Source of the DNA: JAZDRH01 sp047470865
Lineage (GTDB): Bacteria > Pseudomonadota > Gammaproteobacteria > Pseudomonadales > Pseudomonadaceae
DNA: 64,000 nt
Direction of reading: 5' to 3'
NCBI RefSeq assembly: GCF_047470865.1
Contig: NZ_JAZDRH010000001.1
Location: forward strand, 62,001-126,000
The notes beneath the pieces are model-generated. The model made no database searches. It was not told the origin of the DNA and saw only the letters and a list, made by a program, of their open reading frames with translations. Below are positions 32,067 to 41,201 of this stretch, piece after piece. The position numbers were made by a program, and so were the translations under genes. The number at the start of each line of letters is the position of its first letter. Position 1 is the stretch's first letter.

Positions 32067-32966
32067 ATGCGGTTGTCTGGTCGCGGTGTGGGAATGTCGC
32101 TGTTTTCTTCATTGATGTTCGCCTTGATACCTAGCTACGCCCTATTACTGGCACCATTAGACGGCATCCAAGTGTTTGCTCAGCGGCTACTCTGGTCTTT
32201 ACCTGTTCTTTTGGCTTTGGTGGTAATAACGGGGCATTGGCGTAAATTTTTGCTTTGTTTACGCCAACTTAAACGTCGCCCTATATTAACCTTGGGTTTA
32301 TTGGCCAGTGCGAGTATTTTAGGCTCACAATGGTTTTTATTTGTGTGGTCACCCTTAAATGGCCATATGCTAGATATTACCCTAGGTTATTTTTTAATGC
32401 CTTTGGTCTTGGTTTTAGTAGGGCGCGTGTTCTATCAAGAACGGTTGCGAGCCTTGCAGAAAATAGCAGTACTGTTGGCAGTCATTGGCTGTGTACATGA
32501 GTTATTTGCACTGGGTGCCATATCATGGGTGACAGTGGTGACTATGTTTGGCTATCCACCTTACTTTATGCTACGCCGCTGGATGAAGTTTGATGCTTTC
32601 AGTGGTTTTTTCTTAGAAATGCTAGTGCTTGCACCTGTAGCTATTACTTTAATGTATTTATATGGTGATACATTTAGCCTAATACAGGTGCAGCCATGGT
32701 TGATTCCCTTACTGTTAGGAATGGGGATTCTTAGTAGTTTTGCCTTTGCTGCCATGATAGCAGCTAGTCGTTTGTTACCTCTAGGTGTGCTGGGTATTTT
32801 AAGTTATATAGAGCCAGTACTGCTGTTTTTATCCAGTATTTTTATTGTTGGTGAGGCGGTAACCAGCCAGCAATGGTGGACATATATTCCTATTTGGCTA
32901 GCCGTAGTGCTAGTAATGTTTGATAGTGTGCGCTTGCTGTATAAGCAGGCGCAACGTGGATATTGA
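32067..32966 (+). CDS. rarD: RarD-type EamA/DMT permease
   Basis: A 299-residue integral membrane protein with ten predicted helices in two EamA repeats (for example LFSSLMFALIPSYALLLAPL and AISWVTVVTMFGYPPYFMLR). The pattern W-F-L-F-V-W-[SA]-x2-N-G-H-x-L-x2-T-L-G-Y-F-x-x-P-L matches RarD proteins. Substrate is unknown; RarD was named from chloramphenicol-sensitivity work in Pseudomonas, and physiological transport may concern amino-acid-like metabolites. Ribosome site CAGGAG is at about 32050-32055. Confidence 0.88.
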   Translation: MRLSGRGVGMSLFSSLMFALIPSYALLLAPLDGIQVFAQRLLWSLPVLLALVVITGHWRKFLLCLRQLKRRPILTLGLLASASILGSQWFLFVWSPLNGHMLDITLGYFLMPLVLVLVGRVFYQERLRALQKIAVLLAVIGCVHELFALGAISWVTVVTMFGYPPYFMLRRWMKFDAFSGFFLEMLVLAPVAITLMYLYGDTFSLIQVQPWLIPLLLGMGILSSFAFAAMIAASRLLPLGVLGILSYIEPVLLFLSSIFIVGEAVTSQQWWTYIPIWLAVVLVMFDSVRLLYKQAQRGY

Positions 32967-32976
32967 AAGGTTTTTA

Positions 32977-34302
32977 ATGAATAATTTTGCTGATTTACAC
33001 TTACATGAGCGTTTACTAAAGGGTTTAGACGAGCTCAAACTGACTAAACCAACGCCAGTCCAAGAGCAGGCGATTCCTCTACTGCTACAAGGCAAAGATG
33101 TGCGTGCCATTGCCCGTACTGGAAGTGGAAAAACAGCTGCCTTTGTATTGCCTCTGTTACATTATTGTTTAGAAAATCCGCAACGTATTCCTTTACATAG
33201 AGCCTTAATTTTAGCGCCTACGCGCGAGCTTGCACGGCAAATCTTGCAAGAGGTTGAGCGTTTTGCGAGCTACACCTTTATTAAAGGTATATTGCTTACA
33301 GGCGGTGAAAACTTTAAAGAGCAAATTGCAGCATTGCGTAAAGTACCTGAGATTATTATTGCCACACCAGGACGTTTATTGGAACATATCAGCGCAAAAA
33401 GTCTTGATTTAGCAGAGATTGAATTATTGGTGCTAGATGAAGCTGATCGTATGCTAGATATGGGATTCGCAGAAGATATTCAAAAAATTACTGATTTATG
33501 CGTTGATCGTAAGCAGACTATGCTGTTCTCCGCCACCACAGGCGGTAATGCGCTGCGTGAAATGGTGCAAGCGATTCTAACCAATCCTGAGCACTTAATG
33601 CTCAATAAAGTGGCCGATCTAAACGAGAGCACTCAGCAACAAATTATTACCGCTGAAAGTGAGCAGCATAAGCAAAACCTATTGAAGTGGTTGCTAGAAA
33701 ACGAAACCTACCGTAAAGCAATAGTCTTTACCAATACGCGAGAAAAAGCTGACTTTTTATATGGGCGAATGGAAGCAGCACAAGTAAAAGTATTTGTTTT
33801 GCATGGCGAGAAAGATCAGTCAGAACGTCGCAAAGCCTTAGAGCGCTTTAGCCAAGGCAGCTCGCGAGTGCTGATTGCTACAGACGTGGCTGCGCGTGGT
33901 TTAGATATTGAGGGTGTTGATTTAGTCATTAATCACGATATGCCGCGATCTGGAGATGAATATGTTCACCGTATCGGTCGGACTGGACGAGCAGGTGAAG
34001 CAGGTTTAGCTATTTCACTGATAGATCACACAGAATGGAACTTAATGAGCAGTATTCAGCGCTACTTAAAGCAGCAGTTTGAGCACCGTGTGATTAAAGG
34101 TTTGAAAGGTGGTTATATGGGGCCTAAAAAGCTCAAGTCATCAGGTAAAGCTGTAGGCGTTAAAAAGAAGAAAACGACGGATAAAGCGATAGTAACGAAA
34201 AAAACACGACCCACACAACACAAGCCAAAAACACTCCAAACACAAACAGAAAACAGTAGCACGGATGGATTTGCGCCATTGCGTAGACGCAAATCAGAAT
34301 AA
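32977..34302 (+). CDS. DEAD-box RNA helicase, SrmB-like
   Basis: A 441-residue helicase distinct from DeaD. I start at ATG 32977 (AAAGG 7 bases before); the further upstream reading overlaps rarD and is not family-like. Motifs are ARTGSGKTAAF (I), PTRELARQ (Ia), DEADRMLDMGFAEDI (II), SATTGGNA (III), FSQGSSRVLIATDVAARGLDIEGVD (V) and HRIGRTGRAG (VI). The basic Lys-rich tail (KKKKTTDKAIVTKKTR) resembles SrmB of enterobacteria, which acts in early 50S assembly. Residues DEADRMLDMGFA and PRSGDEYVHRIG fit that group, but I do not assign a symbol. Confidence 0.88.
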   Translation: MNNFADLHLHERLLKGLDELKLTKPTPVQEQAIPLLLQGKDVRAIARTGSGKTAAFVLPLLHYCLENPQRIPLHRALILAPTRELARQILQEVERFASYTFIKGILLTGGENFKEQIAALRKVPEIIIATPGRLLEHISAKSLDLAEIELLVLDEADRMLDMGFAEDIQKITDLCVDRKQTMLFSATTGGNALREMVQAILTNPEHLMLNKVADLNESTQQQIITAESEQHKQNLLKWLLENETYRKAIVFTNTREKADFLYGRMEAAQVKVFVLHGEKDQSERRKALERFSQGSSRVLIATDVAARGLDIEGVDLVINHDMPRSGDEYVHRIGRTGRAGEAGLAISLIDHTEWNLMSSIQRYLKQQFEHRVIKGLKGGYMGPKKLKSSGKAVGVKKKKTTDKAIVTKKTRPTQHKPKTLQTQTENSSTDGFAPLRRRKSE

Positions 34303-34380
34303 GCCAAAGGTGTAGCAGTTTTAATATCCGCTATCACCTATGCTAAACCTACTATTTGCTGTACTCACAAGGAGCTAACT

Positions 34381-35019
34381 ATGACTATGGAAGATATTTT
34401 ACGTAAAGCCTATCCATTACTACCTGTGCTAGTCATCGAAGATGCAGAGACGGCTGTGCCTATAGCTCAGGCTTTAAAGGCTGGAGGTTTAAACGCCGTG
34501 GAAGTCACGCTACGAACTCCAGATGCGTTAAAATCGGTACAGAAAATTAGCGAGGAAGTACCTGATTTATTAGTTGGAGTAGGGACTGTTGTTTGCCCAA
34601 CACAACTGGCTAAAGCACAAAAAGCAGGTGCGCAATTTGCAGTTAGCCCAGGTTTTAATAAGGCTTTAGGACGTGAAGCTTTACGTCTAAAAATGCCATT
34701 TTTGCCTGGCGTGATGACACCTTCTGAAGTTATGAAAGCCATGAAGATGGGGTTTAAATCACTTAAGCTATTTCCAGCGGATGCAGTGAATGGATTAGAG
34801 TTATTAAAAAGTTTACATGGTCCACTGACTGATCTACATTTTTGTGCCACAGGTGGCATTAACCGTAGCAATCTTTTAACCTACTTAAGCCTACCTAACG
34901 TGTCTTGCTGTGGAGGTAGTTGGCTAGTGCCCAATAAGTTGGTGCAAAATAAAGATTGGGAGCAAATTTCCTCATTAGCACGCGAGGCTTGTGCATTAGC
35001 AGGTCGAATGGAGCTGTAA
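34381..35019 (+). CDS. eda: KDPG/KHG aldolase Eda
   Basis: A 212-residue class I aldolase that splits 2-keto-3-deoxy-6-phosphogluconate to pyruvate and glyceraldehyde 3-phosphate (Entner-Doudoroff), or cleaves 4-hydroxy-2-oxoglutarate. Visible residues are the catalytic Glu in NAVEVTLRT, the phosphate-site Arg of the same motif, and the Schiff-base Lys in SLKLFPADAV. The last segment GGINRSNLLTYLSLPNVSCCGGSWLV is complete. AAGGAG lies 9-14 bases before the start. The other pathway genes (edd, zwf, pgl) are not in the window. Confidence 0.94.
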   Translation: MTMEDILRKAYPLLPVLVIEDAETAVPIAQALKAGGLNAVEVTLRTPDALKSVQKISEEVPDLLVGVGTVVCPTQLAKAQKAGAQFAVSPGFNKALGREALRLKMPFLPGVMTPSEVMKAMKMGFKSLKLFPADAVNGLELLKSLHGPLTDLHFCATGGINRSNLLTYLSLPNVSCCGGSWLVPNKLVQNKDWEQISSLAREACALAGRMEL

Positions 35020-35020
35020 T

Positions 35021-35455
35021 ATGTGGGATTGGCCTAAGCCATTTACGCAAGAAATTGTTGTTAGCGCACAGGAAATAGATGGCTTAGGTCATGCCAATAA
35101 TGCCAATTACGTACGTTGGATGGAAGAGTGCGCTTGGCAACACTCGCAGTCTTTAGGGTTAGGACTTGAGGAATACCAGCGTTTAAATAGAGCAATGGCA
35201 GTGATTCGCCATGAGGTTGACTATTTATCCAGTGCTTATCAAGATCAAACTCTAATTATGGGAACTTGGATTCGAGAAGTAGATAATAAATTGAAAATGG
35301 ATCGCTATTTTCAACTTATTCGGCCAGCTGACCAAGTTACCTTGCTTCGTGCCAAAACTACTTTCGCTTGCATTGAGCTTAGCTCAGGACGGCCAAAACG
35401 TATGCCTATTGAGTTTATTGAAGGCTATAGTAAGGCTGTTTCAACTCAAGCTTAG
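35021..35455 (+). CDS. Acyl-CoA thioesterase, 4-hydroxybenzoyl-CoA type hot-dog fold
   Basis: A 144-residue single hot-dog-fold protein. The catalytic Asp-containing helix region is IDGLGHANNANYVRWMEECAW, close to the motif D-x-x-G-H-x-N-N-x-x-Y-x-x-[WY]-x-E of the 4HBT/YbgC class. It starts one base after the eda stop and is probably co-transcribed. The substrate cannot be read off. Relatives act on acyl-CoA or acyl-ACP in the cytoplasm. Confidence 0.85.
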   Translation: MWDWPKPFTQEIVVSAQEIDGLGHANNANYVRWMEECAWQHSQSLGLGLEEYQRLNRAMAVIRHEVDYLSSAYQDQTLIMGTWIREVDNKLKMDRYFQLIRPADQVTLLRAKTTFACIELSSGRPKRMPIEFIEGYSKAVSTQA

Positions 35456-35471
35456 TGCAGCACAACAAAGC

Positions 35472-35897
35472 TTGATTATAGGAAATACAGACTATGCAGT
35501 CGCCGCTCCGGCATTTAACTCTGATGCCTTTCCCATTGTGGCTGGAGAAGATGAAGAAGTTAATCCAGGTATCTATGGAAAAACACTGAGCGAATGGTTG
35601 GCTGAAAAATTAGCCACCAAAAATATTAAGGTGCTGAGTATTTTTGCAGATGACTTTGGCCGTCTGATAGAGATTGAAACTCATCCATTTAACCTGTTTG
35701 TTGTGTGTGCCAGTGAAAGTGGGTCAAAAAACCAATTCTGTGTTTTTGTATTGTGTGAAGGGGCTGCCTTACAATGCTTGTTTTCAAAAAAAGTTCGTAG
35801 TAAAAAAGCACAACTGATGGGTACAACCTTTGCAACAGTGCAGTCTATTTTACAAGCGACCAATGAAATCAGTCATCTTCAAGTAATAGAGTCTTAG
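35472..35897 (+). CDS. Hypothetical protein, about 141 residues
   Basis: The start is uncertain: TTG 35472 gives MIIGNTDYAVAAPAF and the frame is open further upstream, overlapping the thioesterase gene in another phase, where no good ATG or ribosome site is visible. From GNTDYAV on, the protein has clear coding character: alternating strands and helices, E-rich segments (VAGEDEEVNPGIYGKTLSEW), two Cys-rich strands (FVVCASESGSKNQFCVFVLC) and no signal peptide. I do not recognise the family. It closely follows eda and the thioesterase, so it may belong to that unit. Confidence 0.55.
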   Translation: MIIGNTDYAVAAPAFNSDAFPIVAGEDEEVNPGIYGKTLSEWLAEKLATKNIKVLSIFADDFGRLIEIETHPFNLFVVCASESGSKNQFCVFVLCEGAALQCLFSKKVRSKKAQLMGTTFATVQSILQATNEISHLQVIES

Positions 35898-36078
35898 ATA
35901 TTTGAGTTTTAAAAAACAATACAGTACAGGTCATAGGCTAGAGGTTGAGGCGTTACCAAGCTTCTTGCAAGCTATAAAGGTGAAAAATTTTTATGTACGT
36001 TGCTCTCTAGTAGTAAATTACTTGTCTTGCGTGTTTTTTTAGTTACAATCGCCTCTTTTTTTGAGATGGTCCTATTTC

Positions 36079-37035
36079 GTGCAGATAGCTCTTGCGCCAA
36101 TGGAGGGGTTGGTTGACGACATTCTCCGTGATGTTCTTACAAAAGTCGGTGGCATTGATTGGTGTGTCACTGAGTTTATCCGTGTCTGTGACCGTCTGCT
36201 TCCTGCACATCAGTTCTATAAATTAGCCCCTGAGCTACTTAACGGTTCTAAAACTGCTGCTGGTACTGCGTTGCGAGTACAACTGCTTGGTTCTGATCCA
36301 AGTGCTTTAGCTGACAATGCAGCGTTAGCTGTTAAGTTAGGCGCACCTGTGATTGATCTTAATTTTGGTTGCCCTGCTAAAACAGTTAATAAATCCCGTG
36401 GTGGTGCTGTGCTTTTACAAGAGCCAGAGTTGTTATTTCGTATCCTACAAGAGGTACGTAAAACAGTTGCCCCTGAAATTCCTGTAACCGCAAAAATGCG
36501 CTTAGGTTATGAAGATAAATCCTTAGCCTTAGATTGCGCTTTAGCTTTAACTGAAGGCGGGGCGCAACAGCTAGTGGTGCATGCACGCACTAAGGTTGAA
36601 GGCTACAAAGCGCCAGCCCATTGGGAATGGATTGCGCGAATTAATGAGCATGTAGCTGTACCTGTTGTGGCAAATGGTGAAATTTGGACCATAGAGGACT
36701 GGCAGCGTTGTCGAGCTATTAGTGGCGTTGACGATATTATGCTGGGCCGTGGCCTTGTAAGTTGTCCTGATTTAGCCTTACAAATTGCTAAGGCTAAAGC
36801 AGGAGAAGCTTATCAGGCAATGACTTGGCAGCAAGTACAACCTGTATTGTTTGACTTTTGGCGGCAAGCACGACAAAACATAGCGCCACGCTTTGCGCCA
36901 GGGCGGTTAAAACAGTGGCTAGCTATGTTGTCTCGCACCTATAACGAGGCTGAGTTGCTTTTTTCAGCCGTGCGTAGAGAAACTGATGTTGAACGCATTG
37001 AAGCCCTAATTAAGCCCAGCTTCCATGCTGTTTAA
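36079..37035 (+). CDS. dusC: tRNA-dihydrouridine(16) synthase DusC
   Basis: A 318-residue FMN TIM-barrel enzyme that reduces a uridine of the tRNA D-loop (position 16 for DusC). GTG 36079 gives the family-typical MQIALAPMEGLVDDILRD; the open frame from 36061 adds non-family residues. The FMN-binding start is LAPMEGLVD, the catalytic Cys is in LNFGCPAKTVNKSRGG (about residue 98), and the substrate-side segment is VVANGEIWTIED. The helical C-terminal domain matches DusC rather than DusA/B. Its 3' end overlaps the convergent lysR gene by 26 bases. Confidence 0.92.
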   Translation: MQIALAPMEGLVDDILRDVLTKVGGIDWCVTEFIRVCDRLLPAHQFYKLAPELLNGSKTAAGTALRVQLLGSDPSALADNAALAVKLGAPVIDLNFGCPAKTVNKSRGGAVLLQEPELLFRILQEVRKTVAPEIPVTAKMRLGYEDKSLALDCALALTEGGAQQLVVHARTKVEGYKAPAHWEWIARINEHVAVPVVANGEIWTIEDWQRCRAISGVDDIMLGRGLVSCPDLALQIAKAKAGEAYQAMTWQQVQPVLFDFWRQARQNIAPRFAPGRLKQWLAMLSRTYNEAELLFSAVRRETDVERIEALIKPSFHAV

Positions 37036-37888
37036 GTATTTGCATAAAAGCCTGTGCTGCATTAGATAAAGTCCGTTCTTGATGAAAGATATATCCTAGC
37101 TGTCGTGTTAACTGAATATTGCCTACCTTAAGGTGAGCTATGGAGTCATCGAGCATGGTGCGTGGCAGCAAGCTCCAAGCTAGACCAATAGATACCATCA
37201 TTTTTATGGTTTCTAGATAATTGCTGCTCATACTGATGTTAGGTGTAATGCCTGCACGATCAAAGAAGCCTTGGGCAATTTTCTGGGTAAAGGTATTAGC
37301 ACCTGGAAAAACAGCAGGATAGGCGGCTAAGTCTTCTAAGGTTAAACTTCCAAGCATAGAAAGAGGGTGATCTTTCGCCGCAACAAAATCAAGATAATCC
37401 AGCCAAATTGGCATAGCGTGCAAGGGTGGCTGAGTACTGGGCGATAAGGTAATAATAGCGAGCTCACATCGGCCTTGTAGCACTTGTTCATAAGCCACCT
37501 CTGAGTCAAGAAAACGAATGTCTAAGCGCACCTTGGGGTATTGCTTAGTAAAGGCTTTAAGTGTTGCAGGTAAGCGATGTAGCCCAATATGGTGGCTGGT
37601 CGCTAAGGTTAGAGAGCCACCAACGTGCTGTTCTAAATTGGCCAGTGCACGTTGAGTATCTTGTAGTTCATTAATAATTCGTCTAGCTCTAGGGAGTAAG
37701 GCTGTACCTGCTTGCGTAAGCCCAACATCACGACCTATACGATCAAATAAACGCGCATTTAGCTGTTGCTCTAGTGCTGCAATTCGTTTGCTAACGGCTG
37801 GTTGAGTGAGATGCAAACGCTCTCCAGCCAGTGAAAAACTACCTAGTTCAGCCACTGCTATAAAAGTATGTAGGTTAGCTAAATCCAT
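37010..37888 (-). CDS. LysR-family regulator, divergent from leuC
   Basis: A 292-residue LysR-type regulator: winged helix-turn-helix (FSLAGERLHLTQPAVSKRIA, residues about 17-36), linker helix, and a two-lobe substrate-binding domain that ends with LPRTMLDDSIAHLKV. It is transcribed away from leuC with a palindromic LysR-type box ATTCC-N5-GGAAT just before its start codon, so it likely autoregulates and may control leuCDB. P. aeruginosa also has a LysR gene (PA3122) in this position. Whether it senses a leucine-pathway intermediate is unknown. Confidence 0.88.
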   Translation of the reverse strand: MDLANLHTFIAVAELGSFSLAGERLHLTQPAVSKRIAALEQQLNARLFDRIGRDVGLTQAGTALLPRARRIINELQDTQRALANLEQHVGGSLTLATSHHIGLHRLPATLKAFTKQYPKVRLDIRFLDSEVAYEQVLQGRCELAIITLSPSTQPPLHAMPIWLDYLDFVAAKDHPLSMLGSLTLEDLAAYPAVFPGANTFTQKIAQGFFDRAGITPNISMSSNYLETIKMMVSIGLAWSLLPRTMLDDSIAHLKVGNIQLTRQLGYIFHQERTLSNAAQAFMQILKQHGSWA

Positions 37889-37893
37889 TTCGT

Positions 37894-37908
37894 ATTCCTA
37901 TTTGGAAT
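37894..37908. promoter_or_regulatory. LysR-type operator (T-N11-A) between lysR and leuC
   Basis: A perfect 5-bp inverted repeat ATTCC-N5-GGAAT (37894-37908), holding T37895-N11-A37907, lies 5 bases from the lysR start codon and 110 bases before leuC. A second, weaker TTGA/TCAA element follows at about 37932-37944. Confidence 0.6.
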
Positions 37909-38018
37909 GCAATCTATAAAAAATTACAATTTGAGTTATTCAATTAAAGCACATAGCATCACAAAAAAGCACATAAAAACTGTGCGAATAACACTACCGT
38001 ATAGATGAGGATGCTCTG

Positions 38019-39440
38019 ATGGCTGGTAAAACGTTGTACGATAAATTATGGGAAATGCATGAAGTGAAACGCCGTGATGACGGTTCTTCATTGATTTATA
38101 TTGACCGTCATATTCTGCATGAAGTTACTTCTCCTCAGGCATTTGAAGGGCTACGTTTAGCTCAGCGTAAACCATGGCGGATTGATGCTAATATCGCTAC
38201 TCCTGATCATAACGTACCAACAACGAAAAAAGAGCGTGATGGTGGCTTACAAGCTATTGCAGATGAAGTAGCGCGTATTCAAGTAACTACCTTGGATGAA
38301 AACTGTGATGAGTTTGGTATCGTTGAATTTAAAATGAACGATATTCGCCAAGGCATTGTGCATGTAATAGGGCCTGAACAAGGGGCTACTTTGCCTGGCA
38401 TGACGGTAGTCTGTGGTGATTCTCACACCTCAACTCATGGTGCATTTGGTGCCTTGGCGCATGGCATTGGTACGTCAGAGGTAGAGCATGTATTAGCGAC
38501 GCAATGCTTGGTTGCTAAAAAAATGAAAAATATGCAAGTACGTGTTGAAGGCAAGTTGCAACAAGGCGTGACGGCAAAAGATGTCGTTTTAGCGATTATT
38601 GGCAAGATTGGTACCGCCGGTGGCACAGGCCATGCAATTGAATTTGCCGGTAGCGCTATTCGTGATTTATCTATTGAAGGGCGCATGACTATTTGCAATA
38701 TGGCGATCGAAGCCGGTGCACGTGTAGGCTTAGTCGCTGTAGATGAAAAAACGATTGATTATGTTAAAGGGCGTACCTACTCACCAAAAGGTGATGACTG
38801 GAATAAAGCAGTCACTGTATGGCAAAACCTAGTGTCTGATGCAGATGCACATTTTGACAAGTTGGTTGAATTGCGCGCCGAAGATATTATTCCGCAAGTC
38901 AGTTGGGGTACCTCGCCAGAAATGGTTTTGGCTGTTGATCAAACCGTTCCTGATCCAGCTAAAGAATCTGATCCTGTTAAGCGTGATTCTATTGAACGGG
39001 CTTTGAAATACATGGGACTGCAGCCTAATCAGGCGATCAAAGATATTAAAATCGACCGTGTATTTATTGGTTCATGCACTAACTCTCGGATTGAGGATTT
39101 ACGAGATGCCGCTAAGGTGGCTAAAGGACGCAAAGTGGCTGCGGGAGTAAATGCCATGGTTGTGCCAGGCTCAGGCTTAGTCAAAGCACAGGCAGAGCAA
39201 GAAGGTTTGCATCAGATCTTTCTTGAAGCAGGTTTTGAGTGGCGTGAACCTGGCTGTTCAATGTGCTTGGCAATGAATCCAGACAAATTAGCTTCAGGTG
39301 AGCATTGTGCGTCTACCTCCAACCGTAACTTTGAAGGGCGCCAAGGCAATGGTGGGCGCACGCATTTAGTGAGCCCTGCTATGGCGGCGGCGGCAGCGAT
39401 TGCTGGTCACTTTGTTGATGTTCGTGAATTGTTAAACTAA
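38019..39440 (+). CDS. leuC: 3-isopropylmalate dehydratase, large subunit
   Basis: A 473-residue aconitase-family Fe-S subunit which, with LeuD, isomerises 2- to 3-isopropylmalate in leucine synthesis. The [4Fe-4S] ligand cysteines are in VFIGSCTNSRIEDLR and WREPGCSMCLAMNPD. Other aconitase motifs are GDSHTSTHGAFGALAHGIGTSEVEHV and the ending SPAMAAAAAIAGHFVDVRELLN. It begins the leuC-leuD-leuB cluster, probably under the divergent LysR gene. Full length. Confidence 0.96.
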   Translation: MAGKTLYDKLWEMHEVKRRDDGSSLIYIDRHILHEVTSPQAFEGLRLAQRKPWRIDANIATPDHNVPTTKKERDGGLQAIADEVARIQVTTLDENCDEFGIVEFKMNDIRQGIVHVIGPEQGATLPGMTVVCGDSHTSTHGAFGALAHGIGTSEVEHVLATQCLVAKKMKNMQVRVEGKLQQGVTAKDVVLAIIGKIGTAGGTGHAIEFAGSAIRDLSIEGRMTICNMAIEAGARVGLVAVDEKTIDYVKGRTYSPKGDDWNKAVTVWQNLVSDADAHFDKLVELRAEDIIPQVSWGTSPEMVLAVDQTVPDPAKESDPVKRDSIERALKYMGLQPNQAIKDIKIDRVFIGSCTNSRIEDLRDAAKVAKGRKVAAGVNAMVVPGSGLVKAQAEQEGLHQIFLEAGFEWREPGCSMCLAMNPDKLASGEHCASTSNRNFEGRQGNGGRTHLVSPAMAAAAAIAGHFVDVRELLN

Positions 39441-39451
39441 GGAGCCCAAAA

Positions 39452-40099
39452 ATGAAAGCATTTACTCAGCATACAGGTATGGTTGCTCCATTAGATCGCG
39501 CCAATGTGGATACTGACCAAATCATTCCTAAACAGTTTTTAAAATCAATTAAACGAACAGGTTTTGGACAAAACCTTTTTGATGAATGGCGTTATTTAGA
39601 TGAGGGCTATCCAGGGCAAGATTGCTCAAAGCGTCCATTAAATAAAGATTTCATTTTGAATCAGGCACGCTATCAAGGTGCTAGTGTGTTATTAGCACAA
39701 GAAAATTTTGGCTGCGGTTCCAGTCGTGAGCATGCACCTTGGGCGCTGGATGAGTATGGATTCCGTTGCGTGATTGCACCTAGTTTTGCCGATATTTTTT
39801 ATAACAATAGCTTTAAAAATGGACTGTTGCCTATCGTATTAAAACAAGAGGAAGTGGACGCTTTATTTGCGCAGGTAGAAGCCAATGAAGGCTATTGCTT
39901 AACAATAGATTTAGACCAGCAAAAAGTAATGCGTCCTGATGGTATCAGTTATAGCTTTGAAGTAGATGCTTTCCGTAAGCACTGCTTATTTAATGGGTTA
40001 GATGACATTGGATTAACCTTGCAAGATCAGGACGCAATCAAAGCATTTGAGGCTCAACATAAAGCTAGCCAACCTTGGTTATTTGGCGCAGTTAAATAG
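39452..40099 (+). CDS. leuD: 3-isopropylmalate dehydratase, small subunit
   Basis: A 215-residue swivelling domain of isopropylmalate isomerase. It shows the start FTQHTGMVAPLDRANVDTDQIIPKQ, the FGCGSSREHAPWAL substrate motif and SFADIFYNNSFKNGLLPI, all diagnostic. Ribosome site AGGAG is at about 39440-39444, 11 bases after leuC. LeuB follows at a 9-base distance; P. aeruginosa has an extra methyltransferase-like gene between leuD and leuB, which is absent here. Confidence 0.96.
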   Translation: MKAFTQHTGMVAPLDRANVDTDQIIPKQFLKSIKRTGFGQNLFDEWRYLDEGYPGQDCSKRPLNKDFILNQARYQGASVLLAQENFGCGSSREHAPWALDEYGFRCVIAPSFADIFYNNSFKNGLLPIVLKQEEVDALFAQVEANEGYCLTIDLDQQKVMRPDGISYSFEVDAFRKHCLFNGLDDIGLTLQDQDAIKAFEAQHKASQPWLFGAVK

Positions 40100-40108
40100 G
40101 AATGAAGT

Positions 40109-41191
40109 ATGACTAAGCAAATTTTAGTATTGCCTGGCGATGGTATTGGCCCAGAAATTATGAGCCAGGCCGTCAAGGTGCTTGAGCAAGTAAACCAGCA
40201 GTTTAATCTTGGCTTTTCTTTAGTCGAAGATGTTATTGGCGGTGCTGCTATTGATAAGCATGGCGTTCCTTTAGCCGATGAGACCTTGGCGCTTGCGCAT
40301 AAGTCAGATGCTGTATTGCTAGGTGCTGTTGGTGGTCCTAAGTGGGATACATTAGATCGAGCTATCCGACCTGAGCGTGGCCTGTTAAAAATTCGCTCAG
40401 AAATGAAGCTCTTTGCTAATTTACGCCCTGCAATGTTGTATAAACAACTGGCAGAAGCCTCTACCTTAAAACCTGAAGTAGTATCGGGCTTAGATATTTT
40501 AATTGTGCGTGAGTTAACAGGCGGCATTTATTTTGGTAGTCCACGCGATACAGTTACTTTGGAAAATGGTGAGCGTAAGGCCTTTGATACCCTGCCATAC
40601 AGTGAAAGTGAGATTCGCCGTATTGCTAAAGTAGGTTTTGAAATGGCGCGTCTACGTAATAAAAAATTATGCTCTGTAGATAAAGCTAATGTTTTGGAAT
40701 CAAGCCGTTTATGGCGCGAAGTTGTGACTGAACTGGCAAAAGACTATCCAGATATTGAGTTAAGTCACATGTATGTCGATAATGCCGCTATGCAATTAGT
40801 GCGAGCTCCAAAACAGTTTGATGTCATTGTCACAGACAACATGTTTGGTGATATCTTGTCTGATGAAGCCTCTATGTTGACAGGTTCTATAGGCATGTTA
40901 CCTTCTGCATCACTTGATGCGCAGAATAAAGGCATGTACGAACCTTGCCACGGTTCCGCCCCCGATATCGCAGGGCAAAACCTAGCTAATCCATTAGCTA
41001 CTATATTGTCCGTTTCAATGATGCTACGTTATAGCTTCAATGAAGTGCGAGCGGCTGATGCTATTGAGCAGGCTGTAAGTCAGGTGCTTGACCAAGGGTT
41101 GCGTACAGGTGATATTTTTAGTCATGGCATGACTAAAGTAAGTACAGATGCAATGGGTGACGCAGTAGTCACCGCGCTTGCAAAGCTGTAA
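40109..41191 (+). CDS. leuB: 3-isopropylmalate dehydrogenase
   Basis: A 360-residue NAD-dependent decarboxylating dehydrogenase of leucine synthesis. Motifs are GDGIGPEIM (N-terminal), LLGAVGGPKWDTLDRAIRPERGLL for the substrate loop, VRELTGGIYFG, the Lys/Asp active site KANVLESSRLWREVV, DNMFGDILSDEASMLTGSIGMLPSASL, and CHGSAPDIAGQNLANPLATILS. Complete and normal in length. Ribosome site AGGAATGAAG is at about 40099-40105. Confidence 0.96.
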   Translation: MTKQILVLPGDGIGPEIMSQAVKVLEQVNQQFNLGFSLVEDVIGGAAIDKHGVPLADETLALAHKSDAVLLGAVGGPKWDTLDRAIRPERGLLKIRSEMKLFANLRPAMLYKQLAEASTLKPEVVSGLDILIVRELTGGIYFGSPRDTVTLENGERKAFDTLPYSESEIRRIAKVGFEMARLRNKKLCSVDKANVLESSRLWREVVTELAKDYPDIELSHMYVDNAAMQLVRAPKQFDVIVTDNMFGDILSDEASMLTGSIGMLPSASLDAQNKGMYEPCHGSAPDIAGQNLANPLATILSVSMMLRYSFNEVRAADAIEQAVSQVLDQGLRTGDIFSHGMTKVSTDAMGDAVVTALAKL

Positions 41192-41201
41192 GCTGTTCGG
41201 T

